This document shows positions 6,620-13,169 of a stretch of 21,872 nt of DNA, piece by piece. A model generated the notes under the pieces. It saw nothing but the letters and a program-made list of their open reading frames with translations, searched no databases and had not been told where the DNA came from. Origin of the DNA: a virus; the IMG/VR virus record IMGVR_UViG_3300042448_001725, positions 1 to 21,872 of that record; one strand, 5' to 3'. The first letter of the stretch is position 1. Each line of letters starts with the position of its first letter. The position numbers and the translations under genes were made by a program.

Positions 6620-7159
6620 ATGGAAAGATTAAAAAGTAAAGTTGATTGGGTGTTAGAGCAACACAGTAGTACGAATCATATGTATGACAAGTATTTACCC
6701 TACGAATTTCATTTAAGAATGGTTGTGAATGTTTATGAGAAATTTAAAGATATTCTGGACAATCATCATGGAGTAATTGACAACCAAGTTAATGTTTATT
6801 TAGCTTGTTGGGCTCACGACTTGATTGAGGACACTCGTGTCACATATAATGACATCAAAGAACAATTAGGTGAAAATGTTGCCGACATCATTTACGCATT
6901 AACCAACGAGAAAGGTAAGAACCGTAAAGAACGAGCTAATGAAAAATACTATGAAGGTATTAGAAATACTCCAGGAGCTGTGTTTGTTAAACTTTGTGAT
7001 AGAATAGCAAACGTTCAATATTCAAAGATGACAGGTAGTCGTATGTTTGAGATGTATAAAAAAGAGAACATTGACTTTATGGTTAGTTTGGGTAGACAAG
7101 TTGGTAACGACTACGAAGAAATGTATCAGTATTTGATTAAATTATTATTTGAGGATTAA
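6620..7159 (+). CDS. HD-domain hydrolase of the RelA/SpoT (MESH1-like) type
   Basis: 179 residues, essentially a single HD domain. The metal-binding residues are visible in order: His31 (EFHLRM), His66-Asp67 followed by Glu70-Asp71-Thr72 (HDLIEDT), and Asp127 (VKLCDRIANV). HDxxEDT plus KLxDRxxN is characteristic of the (p)ppGpp hydrolase domain of SpoT/Rel and of single-domain MESH1-type enzymes. It probably hydrolyses (p)ppGpp or a similar nucleotide in the infected cell, which could suppress the host starvation response or nucleotide-signal defences. No synthetase domain is present. Substrate is inferred, not shown. Confidence 0.8.
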   Translation: MERLKSKVDWVLEQHSSTNHMYDKYLPYEFHLRMVVNVYEKFKDILDNHHGVIDNQVNVYLACWAHDLIEDTRVTYNDIKEQLGENVADIIYALTNEKGKNRKERANEKYYEGIRNTPGAVFVKLCDRIANVQYSKMTGSRMFEMYKKENIDFMVSLGRQVGNDYEEMYQYLIKLLFED

Positions 7160-7163
7160 AAAG

Positions 7164-7415
7164 ATGGAAAATAGAAGCACACACTACGGAGACGTATCAA
7201 ACTGGATTGAAAAGATAATTGATTCTTGTGAAACATACCAACAAACATTTACTGCTAAAAAATTGATTAGTAATTTTGCAAAACAATTAAGAACTAAATC
7301 TCCAGATAAATACTGGAACAATTATCAATACACAGTTATTGACCCACTTAATGATTTGGTAATAATTAAACGACAATCATTCATAAATAAGATTGAGGAA
7401 CAATGGAAGAAATAA
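7164..7415 (+). CDS. Small hypothetical protein
   Basis: 83 residues from ATG 7164, which follows the HD gene's stop by four bases; an upstream TTG is not needed. Mixed helix/strand, lysine- and asparagine-rich, with the pattern FTAKKLISNFAKQLRTKS and YTVIDPLNDLVIIKRQSF. No motif recognised. It overlaps the next gene by 13 bases. Confidence 0.75.
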   Translation: MENRSTHYGDVSNWIEKIIDSCETYQQTFTAKKLISNFAKQLRTKSPDKYWNNYQYTVIDPLNDLVIIKRQSFINKIEEQWKK

Positions 7416-7720
7416 AATACCCAATAGGTGGTTTTGCACCTGGTGACTATATATGTAAATGCGTAACCTGTAAAGAACAATTTCACGGAGATAAAAGGTC
7501 CGTTCAGTGTGAACCTTGTGCTATTGAAATGGTTAGAACTAAAATAGTTGAAAGTGAGGAAGGTGGATTTGAAATTGAACGTGATTATTTACAGGGATTT
7601 ATTGATCAGTTCGGAGATGGACCATTGGGTGAACTGAATCCAGATGAATGGACCGCACTTGATTTTTTAGAATGGTTAAAACTTAACAAATATAAAATTA
7701 TAAAAGAAAAGAAAATATGA
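7403..7720 (+). CDS. Small zinc-ribbon protein
   Basis: 105 residues. CKCVTC (18-23) and CEPC (36-39) form a likely four-cysteine zinc site (Cys20/Cys23 with Cys36/Cys39) in a rubredoxin-like knuckle arrangement. An acidic helical region follows (FEIERDYLQGFIDQFGDGP and EWTALDFLEWLKLNK). Zinc ribbons of this size in phages usually contact nucleic acid or host transcription/translation proteins. The start overlaps the upstream gene by 13 bases and the end overlaps the next by ATGA. Confidence 0.8.
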   Translation: MEEIKYPIGGFAPGDYICKCVTCKEQFHGDKRSVQCEPCAIEMVRTKIVESEEGGFEIERDYLQGFIDQFGDGPLGELNPDEWTALDFLEWLKLNKYKIIKEKKI

Positions 7721-7905
7721 ACAACAACCCATTTGATCCAAACATGTTTAAAAACTTAGAAAACGTGATGAAAGGTTTTCAACAACCACAAAACAATAAC
7801 GGATTTTTTAATTTTAATAAGATTAAAAAATATTTAATAACATTTATTGTTTCAATATTTGTGTCAGGTTTTGCGTTAGGATTGGCAATTGGATTATTAT
7901 TTTAA
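7717..7905 (+). CDS. Small single-span membrane protein
   Basis: 62 residues: an Asn/Phe/Pro/Gln-rich N-terminus (MNNNPFDPNMFKNLENVMKG) and one C-terminal hydrophobic helix (about 39-61, with small Gly/Ala residues). This is a tail-anchored layout, the N-terminus facing the cytoplasm. Coupled by ATGA to the zinc-ribbon gene. Function unknown. Confidence 0.75.
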   Translation: MNNNPFDPNMFKNLENVMKGFQQPQNNNGFFNFNKIKKYLITFIVSIFVSGFALGLAIGLLF

Positions 7906-7917
7906 AATTAAAAAAGC

Positions 7918-8067
7918 ATGGAAAAAGTAATTGAAGTAAATTTAGGAATTGGAATGAATATGTTATTTCCTGAAACAGTAAAGATCGTTATTGAAGACGA
8001 TACAGATAATGAAACAACTAAAAAACCAAGTAAGGTTAAACCGGAAATAGAAATAGAAAAGGAGTAG
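7918..8067 (+). CDS. Small charged protein (49 aa)
   Basis: ORF found by reading the gap after 7905: ATG at 7918 after an A-rich leader, stop TAG at 8065-8067. The product has a hydrophobic strand-like start (KVIEVNLGIGMNMLF...VKIVIEDD) and a lysine/glutamate-rich, probably disordered tail. No similarity recognised. It ends the operon: a short hairpin begins at its own stop codon. Confidence 0.6.
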   Translation: MEKVIEVNLGIGMNMLFPETVKIVIEDDTDNETTKKPSKVKPEIEIEKE

Positions 8068-8085
8068 GGGTTTACCCTATATTTT
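8065..8085 (+). terminator. Short hairpin, possible weak terminator (copy A)
   Basis: TAGGG (8065-8069) pairs with CCCTA (8075-8079), the stem starting in the stop codon, and TATTTT follows. A similar GGGT/ACCC hairpin occurs at the same distance upstream of the paralog at 12189, so it may be part of the duplicated control region rather than only a terminator. Confidence 0.4.
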
Positions 8086-8118
8086 AAAAAATCACTTTTT
8101 TAATCAAAATAAATTGTT

Positions 8119-8126
8119 TAAGTTTG
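8119..8126 (+). promoter_or_regulatory. Bacteroidota-type promoter, -7 element TAAGTTTG (copy A)
   Basis: TAAGTTTG fits TAnnTTTG and lies 17 bases before the ATG at 8144. The surrounding sequence (ATTGTTTAAGTTTGTATAA) is repeated at 12156-12174 before the paralogous gene, so the promoter was duplicated together with the gene start and kept by selection or recent exchange. Confidence 0.65.
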
Positions 8127-8143
8127 TATAAAAAATATATAAA

Positions 8144-8830
8144 ATGAAAAACATACATTTATTACCAACAGAAAAACCAAGTAGGTTAACTAAACCTGGT
8201 GGGAGTTCATCCATTAAACTTTATACTAATGGATTAACTAACACACCAAAAGGACATTGTAAGAATTATCATTTGTACATTACTTCTGATGAAGAAATTA
8301 AAGAAGGAGATTGGTGTTTGAATACACTTAAAAACATTATATACAAAAAAGACAATCTACCTATGGATATAGTGTGGAAAAAAATCATCCTAACAACAGA
8401 CCAATACTTAATTACAGATGGTGTTCAAGCTATTGATGATGAGTTCTTGGAATGGTTTGTTAAGAATCCAAGTTGTGAGGAAGTTAAATTAAAAGATTCA
8501 AAAAAAGTTAAAGAACACATTTGGGATGGTTCAAATAATGGGGAAATAATTTGGGAAAAAGAAATCATCATTCCACAAGAAGAACCTAAACAAGAAACAC
8601 TTGAAGAGTATTCTAATGGACTTTACAAACAAAGTTTAAAAGATGATATAGATTTATCTTTTTATGATGGCGTTAGATTAGGGGCTAATTACCAAGCTGA
8701 AAGAATGTATAGTGAGGAAGAACTAAAAAATGCAATTGAAATATCTGTAGCTAAAGCACTTGGTGTAATGAGCTTTACAATAAATGAAGAATCGTTTGAA
8801 CAATTTAAAAAGAAGTACCATATAAAATGA
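8144..8830 (+). CDS. Modular phage protein, MKNIHLLPTEKPSRL family (copy A)
   Basis: 228 residues. The N-terminus MKNIHLLPTEKPSRL, the later LYITSDEEIKEGDW, VQAIDDEFLEWFVKNPSC and IIIPQEEPKQETL blocks belong to a family common in phages of Flavobacteria and in metagenomes, of unknown function. The C-terminal part (DDIDLSFYDGVRLGANYQAERMY.. and ...SFEQFKKK) differs from that of the paralog at 12189, so the family swaps tails after QETL. The final FEQFKKK segment is also found at the end of the gene at 13653. Own promoter. Confidence 0.85.
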   Translation: MKNIHLLPTEKPSRLTKPGGSSSIKLYTNGLTNTPKGHCKNYHLYITSDEEIKEGDWCLNTLKNIIYKKDNLPMDIVWKKIILTTDQYLITDGVQAIDDEFLEWFVKNPSCEEVKLKDSKKVKEHIWDGSNNGEIIWEKEIIIPQEEPKQETLEEYSNGLYKQSLKDDIDLSFYDGVRLGANYQAERMYSEEELKNAIEISVAKALGVMSFTINEESFEQFKKKYHIK

Positions 8831-8837
8831 TTGACTG

Positions 8838-8933
8838 ATGAAAAAAATTTACATATTCTTTTGGTGGTTACGGAATCATCCGGAAATAGTTTGGATGAAA
8901 ATTAAATCAATTTTTAAAATAAAACAAAGATGA
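8838..8933 (+). CDS. Very small aromatic/basic protein (31 aa)
   Basis: ORF read from the gap between 8830 and 8930: ATG at 8838, product MKKIYIFFWWLRNHPEIVW plus a basic tail (IKSIFKIKQR). Its TGA overlaps the next gene's ATG as ATGA (8930-8933), the same coupling used throughout this genome. This supports it being translated. Amphipathic, tryptophan-rich and basic, so it may associate with the membrane. Confidence 0.6.
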   Translation: MKKIYIFFWWLRNHPEIVWMKIKSIFKIKQR

Positions 8934-9157
8934 GCGAACAAATTAAAATAGAACTTTCCTTTACTATGGAGGAAATGGAGAACTTCCTTTTATACAACTA
9001 CCCAACAAATTATCACTGGAAAGATAGGGTTAAAAAAGATGTGATGGTGTGGGGTAATGATAACGTAGTTGAAGATATAAAAGAAGAATTTGTTAAGTGT
9101 TTCAAGGAAACATTATTGAGTCAAAGACTTAATTCAAGACCATCAATATACAAATAA
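8930..9157 (+). CDS. Small hypothetical protein
   Basis: 75 residues; MSEQIKIELSFTMEEMENFLL followed by YPTNYHWKDRVKKDVMVWGNDNVVEDIKEEFVKCF. Mixed alpha/beta with a conserved-looking WKDRVKKDV segment. No family recognised. Coupled by ATGA to the 31-residue ORF. Confidence 0.75.
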   Translation: MSEQIKIELSFTMEEMENFLLYNYPTNYHWKDRVKKDVMVWGNDNVVEDIKEEFVKCFKETLLSQRLNSRPSIYK

Positions 9158-9165
9158 AATAAAAG

Positions 9166-9669
9166 ATGAATAAAGAAACAAAATTTAAAGTGGGGGACAA
9201 GGCTCACAAACCAAAAGGTTATAAATTTCCTTGTACAATTGTAGGTGTATTTGAAACAATTAATGGCGACATCCGGGTTGTTGGTGAAATGGATGAATAC
9301 GGATTATTACACATCTTCAACGAAAATCAATTGGAACATTATGGTAAAGACGAACCAGACTTATTGAATGAGGCTTATAAGAATTACTTCATTAAAAAAA
9401 GTTCTGAAACTGGGCCTTTTGGGATTGCTGGTATAATACCAACAAAAGAAGAATTTATCTATGATTGTAAAACAGATCCGGAGTTCTCTGAAAAGTGGGG
9501 ACTAACCATTGAAGAACGAGAGTTGAGTGAGGATGAAAGGTATGATTTGTGTGCGGCACGTAAAAGTAAGATGACCGCAATATCAGAAGAAGATTATATT
9601 AAGTATAACATCCCAACCAAACTAATCACAATAACATACAACGATAAAACAATAGAAAGTTATGAATAA
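9166..9669 (+). CDS. Tandem paralog 1: SH3-like domain fused to SEKWGLTIEER module
   Basis: 167 residues. Residues 5-56 look like a small SH3/KOW-like beta barrel (FKVGDKAHKPKGYKF..IVGVFETINGDIRVVGEMDEYGLLHIF). The rest is the module shared with the next two genes: LLNEAYKNYF, P-x-KEEFI, KTDPEFSEKWGLTIEERELS..ERY and the end IPTKLITITYNDKTIESYE. Only this copy carries the barrel. The stop overlaps the next start by eight bases (ATGAATAA). Function unknown; a family of Bacteroidota phage accessory proteins. Confidence 0.8.
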   Translation: MNKETKFKVGDKAHKPKGYKFPCTIVGVFETINGDIRVVGEMDEYGLLHIFNENQLEHYGKDEPDLLNEAYKNYFIKKSSETGPFGIAGIIPTKEEFIYDCKTDPEFSEKWGLTIEERELSEDERYDLCAARKSKMTAISEEDYIKYNIPTKLITITYNDKTIESYE

Positions 9670-9681
9670 AGAACAACAAGA
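9610..9681 (+). repeat. 72-bp direct repeat, copy 1
   Basis: Bases 9610-9681 are identical to 9935-10006. Each copy spans the last 19 codons of one paralog, the ATGAATAA junction and the first codons of the next. A diverged third copy ends at the thyA start (10317-10378). Confidence 0.9.
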
Positions 9682-9994
9682 TATAATTTTAGATGTTTAT
9701 AGAGAACATTGTTTAGAACAGTCCAAATATTTGACACATGGGGGTACAATACAAGAATTCATCAACAAATGTAAAACAGATACAGAGTTCTCTGAAAAGT
9801 GGGGACTAACCATTGAAGAACGAGAGTTGAGTTTTGAAGAAAGGTATAAAATAGCTCTCCCAATATGGAAAGAAAAATACGGTCTTTTAGCTAATATGAT
9901 GGTTCCTACTAATGTAGATAACACACCTTATAAAATCCCAACCAAACTAATCACAATAACATACAACGATAAAACAATAGAAAGTTATGAATAA
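9662..9994 (+). CDS. Tandem paralog 2: SEKWGLTIEER module protein
   Basis: 110 residues, lacking the N-terminal barrel of paralog 1. Starts MNKEQQDIILDVYREH, contains CKTDTEFSEKWGLTIEERELSFEERY and ends IPTKLITITYNDKTIESYE. The middle differs from its neighbours (LANMMVPTNVDNTPYK). Start and end both lie in the 72-bp repeats, so the gene looks like one unit of a tandem amplification. Overlaps eight bases at both ends. Confidence 0.8.
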   Translation: MNKEQQDIILDVYREHCLEQSKYLTHGGTIQEFINKCKTDTEFSEKWGLTIEERELSFEERYKIALPIWKEKYGLLANMMVPTNVDNTPYKIPTKLITITYNDKTIESYE

Positions 9995-10006
9995 AGAACA
10001 ACAAGA
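9935..10006 (+). repeat. 72-bp direct repeat, copy 2
   Basis: Identical to 9610-9681; the spacing is 325 bases. It contains the same ATGAATAA stop/start junction. Confidence 0.9.
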
Positions 10007-10376
10007 ATTATTGGATGAGGCTTATAAGGCATTTGAAAAGTGGTACAACGAACATTCAGGTAAGGAAGATTATACAGGTTACTTTGTCCCGGACAAAGAA
10101 GAATTTATTAGACTAATCAAAACAGATGATCTGTTCTCTGAAAAGTGGGGATTAAAAATTGAAGAACGAAAGTTGAATTTAGATGAACGAGCTAAACTCC
10201 ACCCAAATCCTGAAAATTTCTATGATATTCACGGAACATTTTCAATTAGTAATAGTATTGAAGATAGTAACTTTCCAGATAAAGATTGGTTACACGAACA
10301 ATTTGATAAACACAATATCCCAACCAAACTAATCACAATAATATACAACGATAAAAAAATTGAAAGTTATGAATAA
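9987..10376 (+). CDS. Tandem paralog 3: SEKWGL module protein
   Basis: 129 residues, the most diverged copy: MNKEQQELLDEAYKAFEKWY, VPDKEEFIRLIKTDDLFSEKWGLKIEERKLNLDER, an insertion rich in Asn/Asp/Ser, and the end IPTKLITIIYNDKKIESYE. Its N-terminal LLDEAYK matches LLNEAYK in paralog 1 better than paralog 2 does. The stop overlaps the thyA start by the same eight bases (ATGAATAA). Confidence 0.8.
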   Translation: MNKEQQELLDEAYKAFEKWYNEHSGKEDYTGYFVPDKEEFIRLIKTDDLFSEKWGLKIEERKLNLDERAKLHPNPENFYDIHGTFSISNSIEDSNFPDKDWLHEQFDKHNIPTKLITIIYNDKKIESYE

Positions 10377-11199
10377 AGCCGATAAATATTATATCCAAAA
10401 TCTATCAAATATTATGTCAGATGGATCTTGGGATGAAAATCCAAGACCAAAGTATTCTGATGGAACACCGTCACATTCAAAGTTTATAACACAAGTATTT
10501 GAAGAATATGACATATCAAAAGGCGAGTTTCCAATCCCAACATTAAGAAATACCGCAATTAAAATTGGTATTAAAGAAATTTTATGGATATACCAAAAAC
10601 AAACTTCATCACTTGATGTTGCTCGTGAGATGGGTATTAACTGGTGGGAAGAATGGAATATTGGAGATAATAGTATTGGTCAGAGATATGGCGCAACAAT
10701 CAAAAGATATGATTTGATGAATAAACTACTTGATGGATTAGTTAATGATCCATTTGGTAGAAGGCATATTATTAGTATGTATCAATATGTTGATTTAGAA
10801 GAAACAAATGGTTTATTTCCTTGTGCTTATGAAATACTCTGTTCGGTTAGAAAAGTTGATAAAGATAAGGTTTTGGATATGACGTTGGTCCAAAGATCAA
10901 ACGATTATTTGGTTGCGGGTTATATTAATAAAGTGCAATATTTGGCTTTACAAATGATGGTTGCGGGACATTGTGGTTATAAAGTTGGTAAGTTTTGTCA
11001 TTTGGTTCAGAATCTACATATATACGATAGACATTTTGATGGTGTTTCAGAACTTTTAAACAAGGAACCATTAGACACACAACCAAAGTTAATTTTAAAG
11101 GAAAATAAAAACTTCTACGACTATACAATTGATGATTTTGAGATTACCGGTATTGACGGTATAACTAAAATAAATTCAAAATTAGAGTTGGCAATTTAG
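10369..11199 (+). CDS. thyA: Thymidylate synthase (ThyA type)
   Basis: 276 residues from ATG 10369, chosen over a TTG nine bases upstream because it recreates the ATGAATAA overlap of the preceding genes. ThyA transfers a methylene group from 5,10-methylene-THF to dUMP, giving dTMP and DHF. Visible: phosphate-binding DPFGRRHIIS (Arg131-Arg132), catalytic Cys152 in LFPCAYE, the QRSNDYLVAGYINKVQYLALQMMVA block that binds dUMP, and NLHIYDRH. The C-terminus LELAI takes the place of the usual PVAI. The N-terminal arginine loop is unusual (DGSWDENPRPKYSDG), as in some phage enzymes that accept modified substrates. No intron is seen. Confidence 0.92.
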   Translation: MNKADKYYIQNLSNIMSDGSWDENPRPKYSDGTPSHSKFITQVFEEYDISKGEFPIPTLRNTAIKIGIKEILWIYQKQTSSLDVAREMGINWWEEWNIGDNSIGQRYGATIKRYDLMNKLLDGLVNDPFGRRHIISMYQYVDLEETNGLFPCAYEILCSVRKVDKDKVLDMTLVQRSNDYLVAGYINKVQYLALQMMVAGHCGYKVGKFCHLVQNLHIYDRHFDGVSELLNKEPLDTQPKLILKENKNFYDYTIDDFEITGIDGITKINSKLELAI

Positions 11200-11209
11200 G
11201 TTTTTCGTT

Positions 11210-11242
11210 GGTTTCCATATATTTATATAATATACGGAAACC
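11210..11242 (+). promoter_or_regulatory. Hairpin with embedded TATTTATA motif directly before the homing endonuclease start
   Basis: GGTTTCC (11210-11216) pairs with GGAAACC (11236-11242); inside, TATATT pairs with AATATA, one mismatch apart, giving about 13 base pairs and a five-base loop. It ends one base before the ATG at 11244, so in a read-through mRNA it would hide the ribosome entry site. TATTTATA (11220-11227) lies in the inner part: transcripts beginning there would lack the 5' arm. Confidence 0.65.
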
Positions 11243-11243
11243 G

Positions 11244-12074
11244 ATGGATTATTTGAAAATTTATAATAGTATTGTTGAAAGAGGTAAAAATAGAACTATC
11301 ACTGGATACACAGAAACACATCACATCATACCAAAATGTCTTGGGGGGTCAAATGATGTTTGGAATTTAGTTGTTTTAACCGCTAGAGAACATTTCATCT
11401 GTCATTTACTTTTATGTGAAATTTACCCTAAAAACACAAAATTAAGATTTGCATTATGGAATATGTGTAATGTTAAGAGAGAATACCAAGAAAGACATAA
11501 AATAAATTCAAGGTTATATGATTTAATAAAGGAAGATTATTCTAAAAGTATAAGAGGGACTAATAATCCAAATTTTGGTAAAAAACTTACAGAAGAACAA
11601 AGAAACAAAATTAGTTTATCAAGAATTGGTAAATATGGCGGTGAAAAAAATTCATTCTACGGAAAAAAACATACAGATGAGACACTAAAAATATTAAGAA
11701 AAAAAAGTTCTGATCACAGACACACTGACAAAACAAAAGAAAAAATGTCAATCGCACACAAAAATAAGTTGTGGTTTTATAATGATAAAGGAGAACATTT
11801 AAGGACATTACCTGATGATCCAAGAATTATTGAAGAGGGATGGAAAAAAGGTAGAATTGGTGGTAAAGAAATATCAAAATTAGCGAATGAAAAAAGAAAA
11901 GAAAAATACGCATTGATAGAACCACCAAAACCACAAGCTAAAAAATGTATGATTGATGGTTTGTTATTTAATTCTGCGGTTGAAGCTGCAAAATATTTTA
12001 ATATGCCAGACAGTAGTGTAAGAGATAGGATAAGAAATAAAAACTTCCCAACTTGGAATTGGGTATGTCAATAG
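11244..12074 (+). CDS. HNH homing endonuclease with NUMOD repeats
   Basis: 276 residues from ATG 11244; the TTG at 11208 would start within the hairpin. An HNH nuclease core is at residues 26-54: HHIIPKCLGG (His26/His27), N37..N41, and REHFICH (His50, His54). NUMOD3-type DNA-binding repeats follow (GTNNPNFGKKLTEEQRNKIS and GEKNSFYGKKHTDETLKI). A C-terminal NUMOD1-type helix-turn-helix (FNSAVEAAKYFNMPDSSVRDRI) closes the protein. Such enzymes cut an allele lacking their gene and spread by repair. It is free-standing, placed immediately behind an intact thyA, a classic site for phage homing genes. Confidence 0.9.
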   Translation: MDYLKIYNSIVERGKNRTITGYTETHHIIPKCLGGSNDVWNLVVLTAREHFICHLLLCEIYPKNTKLRFALWNMCNVKREYQERHKINSRLYDLIKEDYSKSIRGTNNPNFGKKLTEEQRNKISLSRIGKYGGEKNSFYGKKHTDETLKILRKKSSDHRHTDKTKEKMSIAHKNKLWFYNDKGEHLRTLPDDPRIIEEGWKKGRIGGKEISKLANEKRKEKYALIEPPKPQAKKCMIDGLLFNSAVEAAKYFNMPDSSVRDRIRNKNFPTWNWVCQ

Positions 12075-12188
12075 TAAATTAAGAACAGTATTTATACTAA
12101 TTTTCATAGGGGTTTACACCCATTTTAACTAAAAATACTTTTCAAATCAAAATAGATTGTTTAAGTTTGTATAAGAAATTTAAAAAAT
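12075..12188 (+). promoter_or_regulatory. Noncoding control region (copy B) with hairpins and TAAGTTTG promoter
   Basis: This 114-base gap holds, in order, AGTAT/ATACT around TATTTATA (12089-12096), a small hairpin GGGT (12110-12113)/ACCC (12118-12121), and the host-type -7 element TAAGTTTG (12162-12169), 19 bases before the ATG at 12189. From the GGGG-TTTAC stretch onward it is a diverged copy of the region upstream of 8144. Confidence 0.6.
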
Positions 12189-12884
12189 ATGAAAAACATA
12201 CATTTATTACCAACAGAAAAACCAAGTAGATTATTTTACAATAAAAAAGATTCTATATTTACAATAGATAATGATTTTGAAAATGTAATAGAAGAAGATT
12301 GGTTTCAAGATTATAATATCTACATCACTTCCAATGAAGAAATTAAAGAAGGAGATTGGTGTTTATGTTCTGAAGAATTAGTCCATAAAGTAGTAGAAAT
12401 TAAATCAAATATAGGTATAATTAGATTTCAAGATGGAGTTACTGAAGTATTAAATGCTTGCAAAAAAATCATTCTAACAACAGACCCAGAGTTAATTGCA
12501 GATGGTGTTCAAGCTATTGATGATGAGTTCTTGAATTGGTTTGTAAAGAATCCAAGTTGTGAGTGTGTTGAGATTGAAAGAATGGAAGATGGTAAATACA
12601 TTGATAGATTTGCTGATGGTACTATTAAAGAAGGTATTTACGAGAATTACAAAATCATCATTCCACAAGAAGAACCTAAACAAGAAACATTAAATAAAAT
12701 AAATAATATGGGCGAAGAAATTAAAAAACAGATAAATCTGTTAGAAGAAGAACAAACCAGAGTAAAACAATTTATAAATGAAAATAATTTTAATTGTACC
12801 ACGGCGCCTTGGGTGATCGCTAAACAATATAGAGATGAAATTAAAAAACATATTGGAATTTTAAAAATGAATTTAGAAAATTAG
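12189..12884 (+). CDS. Modular phage protein, MKNIHLLPTEKPSRL family (copy B)
   Basis: 231 residues. The first 41 bases are identical to those of the gene at 8144. It shares the blocks IYITSNEEIKEGDW, GVQAIDDEFLNWFVKNPSC and IIIPQEEPKQETL at the same order and spacing. After QETL it carries an unrelated coiled-coil tail (NNMGEEIKKQINLLEEEQTRV..., ending ILKMNLEN). The family is thus an N-terminal domain of about 160 residues with exchangeable tails. Function unknown. Own promoter, duplicated with the gene. Confidence 0.85.
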   Translation: MKNIHLLPTEKPSRLFYNKKDSIFTIDNDFENVIEEDWFQDYNIYITSNEEIKEGDWCLCSEELVHKVVEIKSNIGIIRFQDGVTEVLNACKKIILTTDPELIADGVQAIDDEFLNWFVKNPSCECVEIERMEDGKYIDRFADGTIKEGIYENYKIIIPQEEPKQETLNKINNMGEEIKKQINLLEEEQTRVKQFINENNFNCTTAPWVIAKQYRDEIKKHIGILKMNLEN

Positions 12885-12908
12885 TAATAAAAAGTAAAAT
12901 AAATTAAG

Positions 12909-13169
12909 ATGAAACAAACAGCAGTAAAATTAAAAGACGGACAAATAGGGTTGGTAATTAGAGAGTGGAATTGGGAAGAAAACCCACAGATGAAAATTTA
13001 TAAAGATAGTACATACAAAGAAAGATTACACGAGGATTTTATCGATGTAGAACTTAACGGGCAGTTGAAAACACACAAACAACCTTTTGGTCCAAATCCT
13101 GTAGAGAGTACTTTTCATCATGTGTTTATGACTGTATGTAAAAAAGATATTGAATATGTAACTTTATAG
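12909..13169 (+). CDS. Small hypothetical protein
   Basis: 86 residues, with AVKLKDGQIGLVIREWNWE at the start (a short beta barrel-like pattern) and a histidine-containing centre (FHHVFMTVCKKD). The stop codon TAG shares its last two bases with the first acceptor-stem bases of the tRNA-like element. No family recognised. Confidence 0.75.
   Translation: MKQTAVKLKDGQIGLVIREWNWEENPQMKIYKDSTYKERLHEDFIDVELNGQLKTHKQPFGPNPVESTFHHVFMTVCKKDIEYVTL

Noticed and set aside
10360-10368. TTG start for thymidylate synthase
   Set aside because: ATG at 10369 reproduces the ATGAATAA overlap seen at the two preceding junctions.
11208-11243. TTG start for the homing endonuclease
   Set aside because: The added residues have no family support and would be encoded by the hairpin; ATG at 11244 is better.
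10369-12074. Group I intron or intein in thyA associated with the HNH endonuclease
   Set aside because: The ThyA frame is complete with both termini; the endonuclease is free-standing downstream.
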